Below are positions 55,020-64,000 of a stretch of 64,000 nt of DNA, one piece after another; position 1 is the stretch's first letter, and each line of letters starts with the position of its first letter. The position numbers and the translations under genes are program-made. The notes beneath the pieces were generated by a model, which saw only the letters and a list, made by a program, of their open reading frames with translations, was not told the DNA's origin and ran no database searches. This DNA is from Allolobophora icterica (taxonomy: Eukaryota > Annelida > Clitellata > Crassiclitellata > Lumbricidae): the NCBI GenBank assembly GCA_963556255.1, contig OY744608.1:10974449-11038448 (forward strand). Direction: 5' to 3'.

Positions 55020-55402
55020 ATGGATAAGTTGTCGGTAGAGAAAAGAATGATGGTGCAGAACACGCCCCATCACAGACTAGTCGCATATCTGAGAAAGATG
55101 GGACTAGGAGAGAAGGAATTGAATTCCATGAATATGAACCAGCTCCGAGAGGCTAGCGCCGAAATAATTTTTCTGGACGGGAGGCCCCGCCAGAAGTAAG
55201 TGAGGAAGTAAACATAGGTAGCCTAGAGACCAGTATTCGCTCGACAAGGCTGAGGCAGCTAGTCGGGCTCGAACAATTAAAATACGAGAGAAGGGAAGCT
55301 GAGAGTGTGGAGAGGAGAAAAGAAGGAGAGGAGGAAAGGCAGAGAAGGATCGAAGAAGAGAGAGAGGAGACTAGAAGAGGAAGAAGAAAGGCAGAGAAGT
55401 GA
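55020..55402 (+). pseudogene. gag N-terminal part of the LTR element, frame-broken
   Basis: ATG at 55020 opens 59 codons in the same frame as the downstream polyprotein and stops at 55199. The Glu/Arg-rich sequence then continues in a second frame (55199-55402: EEVNIGSLETSIRSTRLRQL) and returns to the first frame, which is open from 55281. Two single-base frameshifts, or one frameshift pair, would explain this. The stop overlaps CAGAAGTAAGTG, which also looks like a splice donor. Confidence 0.6.
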
Positions 55403-58400
55403 AGAGAAAGAGGAAGCGGAGGAACTGAGGAAAGAAGAAGGAGAGGAAGCGGAGCGGAGACTCAGGCTGCTTGAGGAGAGAGCGGAGAGGAGAGAGGAAG
55501 AGAAGGAGGAAAGGCAGAGAAGGATCGAAGAAGAGAGAGAGAGGAGACGACAAGAGAAAGAAGAGAGACTGAGGCTCCTTGGGGAGACGCAGGCTGAGAG
55601 GCTCAGGATCATTGGGGAGGAGAGCAGGCTGCTTAGGGAGATGCAGGATGAGAGACTATGGCTTCTTGAGGAGAAACGGAGGAGAGAAGAAAAAGAGGAA
55701 ACAGAGAGACTCAGAATGCTAGAGGAAAAGCAGGCTGAGAAGATCAGACTTCAGGAGGAGAAGCAGAGGAAAGAAGAGAAAGAGGAAGCAGAGAAATTAA
55801 GGCTTCAGGAGGAGAAACGGAGGAGAGAAGAAAAGGAGGAAACAGAGAGACTCAGAATGCTAGAGGAAAAGCAGGCTGAGAAGCTCAGGCTTCAGGAGGA
55901 GAAGCAGAGGAGAGAAGGGAAAGAGGAAGCAGAAAAATTAAGGCTTCAGGAGGGTGAGACGGAGGCACGCTACGCGAAAGCGCCAGCACCTCCTCAGACG
56001 ACAGCTAAACAGACGGACACGTGGACTGACCGACCGGGAGGGACACAGACAAATAACAGGACAGACGGACGTCCAACCCCCGACGAGATTAGAAAGCGTG
56101 GCCTTTGTTTCCTATGCTTTTCTCCAGACCACAGAGCTAAACTGTGTTCGAAGAACAAACAAACTAAAAACAAGCAGGTGAGCGCGTGTGCGGTCCAGCC
56201 AACCGTGACCAGAGCTCAAGGCAGACAGGCAGACAGACAAAGCGAGACGCGACAAGACGGGCCACCATTGATACAAGAGATAGAACAGCATGCATTGCCG
56301 ACAAACCCGGATTGCATTGACGTGGAGGAGACTTATGTAAGAGAGTACATGAAAGTGTATATTACAGGGCTCCCTGTGACATCGTCTCTAATAGATAGCG
56401 GGGCCGAATACAATTGTGCGCGAGCAGAACTAATCAGGCCGCTCAACCTACCTGTGGTCAAGCAGATAGAGGTGAAGGGGCTGAACGGTCAATCAATGAT
56501 TGTGGACGTGGTGCGGCTGAGACTAAAGGGGTCTCAGGCCGGCGAGGACAGGGAGGGGGAGGTAAATTACGCCCCTGATGTTCGGATATGGGCGGCACTC
56601 ATTAAAGACCTTAATGAACCGTTAATTATCACGCCCACTACAGCCGACTTGCTGCGCGAGACAGCGTTGCATTCGAGTCACGCGGCCAGCGCTCCTGAAA
56701 TAGATCAAATTTCAGAAGCGCAGGCGGTCGCAAGGACTGAGACGAGTGAGGAAGAGGAGAGAGGGGAGGAGGTAGAGGGACTTAGGACGCTGATAGGCGA
56801 GGATTACTTCACGGTCGCTCAAGCAGACAGTGGGAGTGTAGGAGAAATCGGTCCCGAAGAAACGGATAATGAAGAGCCATTCTTCAATCCGGAGATACCA
56901 CCCCCACCCAAGGAAGACACAATAGTAGGCAGAAACAAGATGGCGGCTGAACAAGCACAATGTTCGACACTAGCACCATTCTTGGCCCACGGGAAAATTG
57001 GGGCGAAGAGCTTCTTCACTGAAGACAATTTGCCCTTTCATAAAGACAAAATAGCTGGGCATTCTGTAAAACAACTGTGCTTACCTAAAGAGAGAATAGA
57101 CAAAGTCATCATCCAATCACCGGAAGCGCGAGGAGCAAAGAAGGAGGGCCAATGGCAAGGCCCGGCCATCATCGCTCAGGTGAAATCGCCCTATACATAC
57201 ATCGTGGAAATAGGGGGCAAAAGCCGCTTATTACATGCAAATCGTATTCGCAAATATAACGAAAGAATACAGCAAGCATTGATTAACAATTGCTCCATTC
57301 TGTTCGAGAAGGACGAAGACTTCGGTCACGTGGAAGCGGTGGGTAGCGTCGTCACGAGTCAGACACGGCCCAGTGAACAAGTAGACCCTATTACCGTTGC
57401 ACACTTAACGGTACCCGAGCGGAAACAGCTGTTTAGTCTGTTAGACAGGTTTCCAGATGTGTTCTCGGACAAACCAGGTTGCTGTCCCGTCCTAGAACAC
57501 ACAATCACTGTTAGCGCGGAGTTCAGGCCGAAGAGTTTGCGAGCCTATAAGGTGCCGGAACTGCTCAAACCGGAGATGGAGAAGCAGACCCGCGAACTTT
57601 TGACCCTAGGTATCATCACTCCCTCACATAGTGACATGGCAGTACACTCGATGACGTGGCCGGATCACATGAAACACCTAGAGAAATACTTAATGACTAT
57701 TCAACAGTCGGGTCTGACCCTTAACATTAAGATGAGTTCGTGTGCTAGGCAACAAACAACGTTTGTAGGTCACCTGATCGGATCAGGGAGCATTGAAACG
57801 GATCCTATGAAAATCGCAGGGCTAGGGAAAATCCCTCAACCCGAGTCCAAAAAGAACATACGGAGATTAATTGGCTTCTTCAGTTATTTTAGGAACTTCA
57901 TCCCTAACCTGGCTGAGACAGCCAGAATTCTCACTGACTTGACCCAGAAATCGGTGCCTGTTAAGATACCCTGGCGTGCTGATCACCAAAAGGCGCTAGA
58001 TAGTCTTACGCACGATTTAAATAACGCGGTATGTTTGCAGACAAGTGACTACGGCAGAGAGTTTGGTCTATCGACTGACGGTTCAGACAAAGCAGTCGGA
58101 GGCTGCTTATTCCAAATTCAAGTCGATGGAACAGAACGGCCAATATGTTTCGCCAGTTCTAAATTAGATGCTGCGCAAGCGCGTTGGTCCACTGTGGAAC
58201 GCGAAGCGTATGCTGTAATCTTTGCGTTGAAGAAGTTTAGGAATTGGATTTTTATGTCAAGGACCACCCTCTATTCTGATCACAATCCCTTGACTTTCCT
58301 AACTGCTTCTACGCCCACAAGTGCTAAACTTGCGAGGTGGGCTCTGGCACTCCAGGACTTTGATATCGCTTTTAAATATCGTCCTGGGGCGCTGAATATT

Positions 58401-58427
58401 CCCGCTGATCTTTTGTCCAGACTATGA
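55281..58427 (+). CDS. Gag-pol polyprotein of the LTR element, lacking IN and RT cores
   Basis: Open for more than 1040 codons without ATG at the left edge; residue numbers count from the GTG at 55305. Order: a charged E/R/K coiled coil with a 47-residue repeat (1-220), a CCHC knuckle (CFLCFSPDHRAKLC, from residue 268), an aspartic protease with DSGA (Asp364), an acidic linker, an integrase N-terminal remnant (about 550-605), a GPY/F-type integrase C-terminal module (about 612-657, WQGPAIIAQVKSPYTY, LHANRIRKY), the RT N-terminal end to ITPSHS (776), and a jump to DMAVHS at 777. RT thumb/connection (LIGFFSYFRNFIPNL) and RNase H (STDGS, EREAYAV, YSDHNP) follow. Missing are the integrase HHCC/DDE region and the RT fingers/palm, including the first part of the catalytic YxDD box. 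Both losses keep the frame. Confidence 0.88.
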   Translation, partial: NTREGKLRVWRGEKKERRKGREGSKKRERRLEEEEERQRSEEKEEAEELRKEEGEEAERRLRLLEERAERREEEKEERQRRIEEERERRRQEKEERLRLLGETQAERLRIIGEESRLLREMQDERLWLLEEKRRREEKEETERLRMLEEKQAEKIRLQEEKQRKEEKEEAEKLRLQEEKRRREEKEETERLRMLEEKQAEKLRLQEEKQRREGKEEAEKLRLQEGETEARYAKAPAPPQTTAKQTDTWTDRPGGTQTNNRTDGRPTPDEIRKRGLCFLCFSPDHRAKLCSKNKQTKNKQVSACAVQPTVTRAQGRQADRQSETRQDGPPLIQEIEQHALPTNPDCIDVEETYVREYMKVYITGLPVTSSLIDSGAEYNCARAELIRPLNLPVVKQIEVKGLNGQSMIVDVVRLRLKGSQAGEDREGEVNYAPDVRIWAALIKDLNEPLIITPTTADLLRETALHSSHAASAPEIDQISEAQAVARTETSEEEERGEEVEGLRTLIGEDYFTVAQADSGSVGEIGPEETDNEEPFFNPEIPPPPKEDTIVGRNKMAAEQAQCSTLAPFLAHGKIGAKSFFTEDNLPFHKDKIAGHSVKQLCLPKERIDKVIIQSPEARGAKKEGQWQGPAIIAQVKSPYTYIVEIGGKSRLLHANRIRKYNERIQQALINNCSILFEKDEDFGHVEAVGSVVTSQTRPSEQVDPITVAHLTVPERKQLFSLLDRFPDVFSDKPGCCPVLEHTITVSAEFRPKSLRAYKVPELLKPEMEKQTRELLTLGIITPSHSDMAVHSMTWPDHMKHLEKYLMTIQQSGLTLNIKMSSCARQQTTFVGHLIGSGSIETDPMKIAGLGKIPQPESKKNIRRLIGFFSYFRNFIPNLAETARILTDLTQKSVPVKIPWRADHQKALDSLTHDLNNAVCLQTSDYGREFGLSTDGSDKAVGGCLFQIQVDGTERPICFASSKLDAAQARWSTVEREAYAVIFALKKFRNWIFMSRTTLYSDHNPLTFLTASTPTSAKLARWALALQDFDIAFKYRPGALNIPADLLSRL
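55671..55948 (+). repeat. Two 141-bp in-frame repeats in the gag coiled coil
   Basis: GAGAAACGGAGGAGAGAAGA at 55671 recurs at 55812. Each unit encodes 47 residues, including KEETERLRMLEEKQAEK and KEEAEKLRLQ. Shorter variants of the same heptad-like sequence precede it from 55340. Confidence 0.9.
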
Positions 58428-58618
58428 TTGAGGAAGAAGGCGGACTACCATGTAAGGCACCGCGACAACTGTAAATATAATTTCTAACTGTGCTGATATT
58501 TTGTATTTTCATGGGAACGACGAGGACATGGTCTGGAGGAAATCGATGGAGGGAACGACATCATTCTCAGCCGGGAGGCGAACCAATGACTGGCTTTGTC
58601 CTCCCCCGGGAAGGGAGG
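58428..58618 (+). other. 3' untranslated part and polypurine tract of the LTR element
   Basis: 191 nt after the polyprotein stop with no coding signal, ending in CCCCCGGGAAGGGAGG directly before the 3' LTR. Confidence 0.8.
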
Positions 58619-59347
58619 TGTCGCGTGAGGAGATCGACGACAACGACGAGATGTCATTAGCATCATGATGTAATCGTCGTTGCTGGTCGAGATAGGACGA
58701 TGACGGACGAAAGCCAGCCTCCACTTGGGCAACAATGAAGGCCGCGAGGCCCGGGTGTAATCGGACACCACACAGCCAAGGTGTAATAGGACATCTCGCG
58801 GCTATGGTGTAACCAGACACCGCCCGCGCTGCAGGCGAGCGACGACCCGCGTATCGAGGAGCAATCTGACACTAATTGACGATAGCTTGACGTGGGGAGG
58901 GGGGCTGACTGATGCACGCTGGAGTTCCTACTTAACAGAAGGGAACGGAGAAGACGGGACTTATACTGCTGACGAACGCGACGTGTGAACATCGGTCGAG
59001 CGAGAAACATCGGGAGGAACGACCAGCGGGGCGGCAGAGTATTAGTCCGTCAGATTCAGAGACTGACGCGAAAGAACGATCTGTAATTAGGCTGTACGAA
59101 GCAACATTTGAGATAGTCCGATTTAATATCTAAACGCTTTAATACTACGTGGAAGTTCCCGTAGAGTTAGTGTATATATATATTTGTTTCTTTAATTAAA
59201 TTCATTTATTAATTAAACAAAGTTCGTCGTGAATCTTCTATAGAAAAGTTAGGCACGTTAAATAAAAGTGCAAGTAAAAGAACAAGCAATCGAGGGTCGA
59301 CATCAACACACGGCAAACACACGACAGGGCGACCTCCGATTGCGACA
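58619..59347 (+). repeat. 3' LTR (729 bp)
   Basis: Identical to the 5' LTR over about the first 690 bp as far as I can see. Several substitutions and an indel are concentrated in the last 35-40 bp before the common end CCTCCGATTGCGACA. Preceded by the polypurine tract. Confidence 0.95.
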
Positions 59348-59459
59348 TAGACTGATCTGAAACTCTGCATGGTGGTGCTTAGCCTGGTCGGACCTCCAAT
59401 GGACATCTATAGCTGACATGACGCAGCACTCGCGATTAAGCCGATGCTTTGCGCGTAGC

Positions 59460-60135
59460 CAGGGGCGGCGATCTTGTCTGAGAGGTGGGGGGGGGGACAA
59501 AGTCGGCCTTGGTCTGGTTGATTACCTTTTTTTAAGAATTCATGCCGTAAAAATTCAATGACTTTTATATAAGTTCATCTCCTGAAAAAGTTGATGACCT
59601 TTTTTTAGTCATTCGAACGTCTCTTTTACAGCACTTTTTCGGAACGTCGCCCTTAAAATTCTAAATTTCTTTCTTAGACAACTTGATGACTTTTAGATAG
59701 ATTCATCTCCTGAAAAAGTTCATGAAATTTTTTCCTTCACCTCTTTTACAACTTTTTCAAGGGTCTCCATATACGGTACCCATACGCAATATATGATCAC
59801 CTTTTTTTGGAACGTCGACGTGTCATCGCCCTTTTCGTTTTTTACTGTTTTTACTTTCGAGATATTCTTCTCAGAAAAAATTTCTCTTAGGAATTTCTTC
59901 TTACTTTCTACTTTATGAGATTTTTCGGAGGGGGGACACTTCTCCTTATTTATAAATTGAATTTTTACCTCATCTGCTCAAAAAAGGCTGTGAAAACAAT
60001 CACACGCAAATACATTTGTTGGCCTTTTTTGCTGTTTCTTCAAAATGGGGGGGGGGGTCAAATGCATGGCGTGTCCCCCCACTCCTAAAGGTGGGGGGTC
60101 TTGTCCCCCGCGACCCCCCTAGATCGCCGCCCATG
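59460..60135. mobile_element. 676-bp hAT-type MITE (A)
   Basis: Termini CAGGGGCGGCGATC and GATCGCCGCCCATG are inverted repeats with one mismatch. The 8-bp repeat CGCGTAGC flanks it (59452-59459, 60136-60143). G runs and GGGACAAGAC-type subterminal motifs occur at both ends. The interior repeats TTCATCTCCTGAAAAAGTT and GATGACCTTTTTTT units. No transposase. Confidence 0.92.
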
Positions 60136-60137
60136 CG

Positions 60138-60190
60138 CGTAGCTTTAGAGTAGCGCTTAATTTAGATTTTGGAGTTTACGATTACGATTG
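60138..60190 (-). repeat. Dispersed repeat family C, inverted short copy
   Basis: GCGTAGCTTTAGAGTAGCGC then TTTGGAGTTTACGATTACGA: the complement of the family C head. Confidence 0.5.
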
Positions 60191-60265
60191 CGTCGTGCCT
60201 TTGCAGTCAGGGCCGGTTTTAGGTCGGCGTAGGCCCTATAGCCTAGAGTGCAATAGGCACTCTTG

Positions 60266-60504
60266 CATGGGCGGCGATCCCGGGGGGGGGGGTCGAGGGG
60301 ACAAGACCCCCCACCTTTAAGAGTGGGGGGACACGCCATACATCGGACCCCCCAAATTTTGAGGAAACCCTAAAAAGGTCATCAAATTTATTTGCGCGAA
60401 ATTTTTTTACCTCTTTTTTCACCAGATCAGTTCAAAACTCTATTTTCACCAGATCAGTTCCAAAATGTCCCCCCCCCACCTGTCAAACAAGATCGCCGCC
60501 ACTG
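60266..60504. mobile_element. 239-bp hAT-type MITE (B), related to A
   Basis: Ends CATGGGCGGCGATC and GATCGCCGCCACTG; the 8-bp repeat CACTCTTG flanks it (60258-60265, 60505-60512). Shares the TIR, the G run and the CAAGACCCCCCACC motif with element A, in inverted order relative to A's right end. Confidence 0.92.
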
Positions 60505-60832
60505 CACTCTTGCATTCAACTGCCAACTCCAACTCCGCAAAGTTCATATAGGCCCTAATGTAGGCTATAGCACAGCTTAACTTAAACTGTTTCAGTACAA
60601 AAGTTATTAAATTTGAATTTGCTGTTATTTGTAATTTTTCTTATTCCATTTTCCCGGTCAATCATTGAATATGATCATTTTAAGATTTTCTCAGGCCTCT
60701 GAAAGTTTCACATAGCCCTAGGCAAAGTGCATATATAGTGTGCCTATAGCCTAGTGGATAAGACAGCCCTGTTTTCAGTGGTTGGACCCACCACGCGGAA
60801 TAGGCTAACCTAGGCCTAAGCTTCCTTCAGAT

Positions 60833-61067
60833 AAGCAAGTAAAGAAAGTGTATTCTTTAATGAACGCTAGCAACCGCAAACTGCGTTAGGCTACGTAGTG
60901 TTCTTTTAACTTGGGAAATCTGTATAGGCCTATAATAGAGGCAGGCTACACCTTTTACAAGCATCGGAAAACTGGACTGGGAGCGCTCCAAGTAGGGCAT
61001 CTTGGAGGAGCGCTATATAAATCCTGTGAATGAATGAATGAATGAATGAATAAATGAATGAATGAAT
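60833..61067. repeat. Two retroposon 3' ends: inverted (60833-60960) and direct (60960-61067)
   Basis: The left part AGCAAGTAAAGAAAGTGTAT and TCTTTAATGAACG matches the (TTAC)n-tailed repeat at 6849 (minus orientation). The right part GGACTGGGAGCGCTCC, GGAGCGCTATATAAATCC and (TGAA)n is the CR1/L2-type 3' end also seen at 51060. Boundaries approximate. Confidence 0.6.
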
Positions 61068-61726
61068 ATCGAGTAATTTATAAAACGAGGCCCTTTCTTT
61101 TTAAGTAAGCATTCGGCCTATAGGCCTATCTAAGAGGTCGTTGGTCTAGACTTGCGCCCTCAAATTCTTAAAGTAAAGGAAAATCGCAACAAGCAGGGTG
61201 AGAAATTCTTGAACTCTAATCTTGGAAATTTGTGCATGAGCTTATAATCATTTGCAAATTTTAAAAGCAACATACATTTCTCTTGAAGGCGCTAAGAAAA
61301 TCAGACAGAGTAATCAAACTGCCTACCATAGTTTAAATTACTTGTTCCACCTTCATTTGCTGACTTAATTATTAATAACCCGATAGGTCAATGTCCAGAA
61401 ATGTTTTTCGCCATAGTCCTGGTTTGAAGTGGCTAACATGGTTCGGCAAGGATTCCTTGATGGTTCGATGTTTTCTTTGGAACGTTTGATGGTTCGGTTG
61501 AGCATAGTCTACATTAAATGGCAGTGAGTTTGTTTAATTTTTATAGTTACGCTCATTGCGTAAATAATTCCCGTTGTCTACGCAGCTATTCTTACCTCAC
61601 CGCTTGCAATCGATTCACTTTACCACTTAGCACTTTACAGGCCCCGTTCTAAAAATAAATCCACACGATCACGTGGTCGGACTTCACTGCGCATGTCTGC
61701 GTGGTAAGCGGCAAGGCGAGCAAAGG
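61068..61726. other. Presumed promoter and 5' UTR region of the right-edge gene
   Basis: No repeat recognised. The last 150 nt before the ATG are richer in CpG (ACACGATCACGTGGTCGG, ACTGCGCATGTCTGCG, GGTAAGCGGCAAGGCGAG) than their surroundings and include a palindromic CACGTG-type E-box near 61670. No TATA box is clear. Confidence 0.4.
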
Positions 61727-61877
61727 ATGGCGGCAACGATGGGAATCGAAGGTGTTGTGTCTGAGGGATTGAAAGTTTCGGGCGATAAAAGTCCTTGTCC
61801 GGCGACGTTGTTACTCATTGTCGGCGAACCGTTTACGGTCGACCAGAAGGATCTGATCCTAGAACGTATTGTTTCCG
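61727..61877 (+). CDS. First coding exon of a gene leaving the window; possibly MAP1-family
   Basis: ATG at 61727 in the context CAAAGGATGGCGG opens 50 codons and ends in phase 1 at TTTCCG/gtgagt. The encoded MAATMGIEGVVSEG then CPATLLLIVGEPFTVDQKDL and ILERIVSG resembles the start of the conserved N-terminal region of microtubule-associated protein 1 (MAP1/futsch), which opens with a hydrophobic LL(I/V)VGE strand followed by a helix. The match is short, so the family is a suggestion only. The region 61878-64000 would be intron 1. No second exon is recognised before the edge. Confidence 0.55.
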
Positions 61878-63008
61878 GTGAGTAGATGCGCAGACGAACT
61901 TTTGGACCGGTTAAAAAATGGTTTACCGCATTCCAATGCGCTGCGATCGCGGCCGTTCCAAAGAAAACACGCGCTATGGTTGAATTATGCAAATATATTT
62001 AGGGGTGTGCCAGAGGACTTTCGGTTTTTTCAGGGTGGCATTTGTGTTTGAGATTACCAGTTTAACCCGTGTTTCATGCTGCATTATGAATGGGAGTGGA
62101 ATTTGCTATCAGTTGCGATTGTGGCCCCGTTTCGAAATTCTTGCAACGGTTCCAGAATAGTTTAAAGAATGTGTTCCTTTCCATAACAACCGGAACCCAA
62201 TTTCTTTTGGATGAGCGTATTGCTGCTCCAGTTATCCGATCATAACATTTCTATTCATTTACTTGTGCGCATCTGCCGTGTCTGGGATGTTGGTGAATAC
62301 TTGGTTGGACTTGATGTGCAGTGAATACCAGAAAAGCATTTGAACATTCAACAGTTTAAGTTGGGTGTTCAATGGTAGTTAACTATTTTCAGATGTAGTG
62401 TTCTGCTGAGGTTTTCCTTGAAGTATTGCTTTGCTCCATGTTTGGGAAACTGTTGATAGGTGCTACATTAGTGAGCAGATTGGTGAAGCTGCTTTACAAA
62501 CATTATACATAACATACATACAAGTTTACATTGATACATTCATTTATACATACAAACATACCTGCAAAGTCCTGCATACATGCATATTTACAAATAATAC
62601 ATAAGTGCTATTAAAGTATGCATTGACATTTCATTACATTCGTCAATGATGACAGAACCAGGAATTGAGGAATTAGGCCATTGCACCTTTGGGCATTTAG
62701 CTGCTGTGTTGCATAAAATCTGTTGTTTACTTTATTTGCTATTGCTTGTCTGACCCAAGGGAACTGATGGTAGATGTGATGCAGTTTCATAACCTCTGGC
62801 AAGAGCTGCTTTGCCATTTGGTTGGCCCTTAGGTATGTGAATGCCTAGTATCCATTCTGAGGCAAATTTTCAGTTAATGGGTATTAATGCAAATGCAATT
62901 AAATTTATATTATAATACTTTAAACAGTTTTCTACAAATATCTGTGTAGAAATAATTTCAAAAGGGTACAGGAGTATTAGTACTTGCTATTTGTTGAGTT
63001 GAGTATAG

Positions 63009-63377
63009 GGTTGCCACCCATCCCGATTTTATCGGGACTGTCCCGATTTCGAGGTAAATGTCCCGCGTCCAAGTGTCCCTAATTTCAAATTTGTGGTAAT
63101 TTTTCCCAAACTAAAATATGTTGCTGCTTAAAACAAATTACCTGTACTATATTTGATCACCACTATAAATGTATAACTCAGGCAAAGTGAAATATCATAA
63201 ATAATGACATTTATACACATGTGTCCTGACATGTTTACAGTGTTCAATATCATAAATCTTAATCGCCTCTTTTAAATAAATATTTACTGTCCCAAAAATT
63301 ACTCGGTTGCACGACTTGCGCCTCTGGTCCCACATCAAAATTGCGTCCTGACTTCCTAGTTTTGAAAAGTGGCAACC
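63009..63377. mobile_element. Candidate MITE with 9-bp TIRs
   Basis: GGTTGCCAC at 63009 and GTGGCAACC ending 63377 are inverted. ATAG flanks both sides (63005-63008, 63378-63381). Internal CCCGATTTTATCGGGACTGT forms a small hairpin. Superfamily not assigned. Confidence 0.55.
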
Positions 63378-63541
63378 ATAGTTGAGTGCCACACCCCTCA
63401 ATTTCTCTATGCAGCTGGTGAATAAACAATACCAATTAAACTTATTTTGAATTTATGCATTAATAAACCTACAATACTGATATTATTCCAACAGTAATCG
63501 GTAAAGCAAAAGGAGAAGAAGGTGCTCCCTGCTTTCTATAC

Positions 63542-63877
63542 CAGTGGGTCTCTAATTTTTTCACCCTGTGAACCACTTTACCATGATCAAACTTTTGTAG
63601 ACCACCTACATCATGCAGCCCAATGACTTTTATCAGAATGAACATATATAACAGTTAAGGCAAAAATTTATCAACTATGATGTCACCAAAAAACCATGAA
63701 ATATGTGTGGCATTGGAAAGAAGCATAGAAGGCATAATTTACTGAAATGCAACAACAGGGCATTATGTTATATAACAACAGTGTATTGTATACAGGGAAA
63801 GGTGTTGTGGGAATACTGAGTAAATTGCTCTGCAGACCATCTGGTTCATGCCATTTACCACACTTTGAGAACCACTG
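63542..63877. mobile_element. Candidate hAT-like MITE without clear TSD
   Basis: CAGTGGGTCTCTAA at the left and TTTGAGAACCACTG at the right are inverted repeats with two mismatches, a common hAT terminal motif. The flanking 8-mers do not match, so the call is tentative. Confidence 0.5.
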
Positions 63878-64000
63878 TGCTAGGCTAGAGTTACTCTTTG
63901 GACATTCTAGAATTTACAGCGTAGATCATGGAACTGCAGAGCTTTGGAATGCCTGCAGAATTACCCGCTTTCTAGGTCCCACACAGACTTGTTACTAATT

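Larger units (their letters stand above)
53764..59347 (+). mobile_element. Ty3/gypsy LTR retrotransposon, Gmr1-like order, internally deleted (non-autonomous)
   Basis: Complete insertion: LTRs at 53764-54491 and 58619-59347, with the 5-bp target duplication TAGAC at 53759-53763 and 59348-59352. A primer-binding-type TGG follows the 5' LTR and a purine tract (GGGAAGGGAGG, 58608-58618) precedes the 3' LTR. The internal region encodes a gag-like coiled coil, zinc knuckle, aspartic protease, integrase ends, RT ends and RNase H. The integrase C-terminal module lies upstream of RT, the order known from Gmr1-like elements. Integrase and RT catalytic cores are absent, so it would need enzymes from another copy. 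Near-identical LTRs indicate a recent insertion. Confidence 0.92.
61878..64000. other. Presumed intron 1 of the right-edge gene
   Basis: AT-rich with two candidate MITEs (63009-63377 and 63542-63877). No exon with consistent splice sites was found. Confidence 0.45.

Noticed and set aside
55277..55612. Ser/Leu-rich minus-strand frames
   Set aside because: Complement of the Glu/Arg-rich gag coiled coil.

Overview
The window is nuclear DNA of an animal, probably an invertebrate. Genes are intron-rich with short exons (33 to about 600 nt) and metazoan-type products. They sit in AT-rich DNA full of non-LTR retrotransposon tails, tRNA-derived SINEs, hAT-type inverted-repeat elements and one recent Ty3/gypsy-type LTR insertion. 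I cannot name the species from sequence alone.

Layout: (1) 1-5.5 kb holds a 5'-truncated CR1/L2-like retroposon and a decayed but structurally complete hAT transposon (16-bp inverted termini, 8-bp target duplication). (2) 5.5-26.8 kb, plus strand: a complete 21-exon gene for a ZFR-type zinc-finger RNA-binding protein (867 aa, three C2H2 fingers plus a DZF domain). All 20 junctions agree in phase and one intron is GC-AG. (3) 29.1-39.6 kb, minus strand: a complete 13-exon gene for translesion DNA polymerase kappa (758 aa), with a 33-nt microexon, one C-terminal UBZ finger, a degenerate PIP-like motif and a GC-AG last intron. ZFR and POLK converge, with about 2.3 kb between stop codons. (4) 39.6-46.4 kb: repeats and non-LTR RT remnants. 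(5) 46.48-48.65 kb, plus: an intronless array gene of about 20 C2H2 fingers, with signs of recent duplication of a four-finger block. (6) 48.7-53.5 kb: short inverted-repeat elements (two with clean 8-bp duplications) and local duplications. (7) 53.76-59.35 kb: a complete LTR element (LTRs 728 and 729 bp, 5-bp TSD). Its polyprotein has gag zinc knuckle, protease, an integrase C-terminal module upstream of RT, RT remnants and RNase H. The catalytic cores of integrase and RT are both missing without breaking the frame. (8) 59.4-60.5 kb: two related hAT-type MITEs side by side. (9) 61.7 kb: first coding exon of a plus-strand gene, possibly MAP1-family, running off the right edge.

No operon-like or defence-system organisation is visible. 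ZFR (RNA binding), POLK (DNA damage tolerance) and the ZNF gene have no evident functional link; they are ordinary nuclear genes in repeat-rich DNA. The most unusual signals are structural. They are two back-to-back near-perfect palindromes with single-base centres in a ZFR intron (26,076-26,223), the frame-preserving double core deletion in the LTR element, and clustered divergence at the U5 ends of otherwise identical-looking LTRs.
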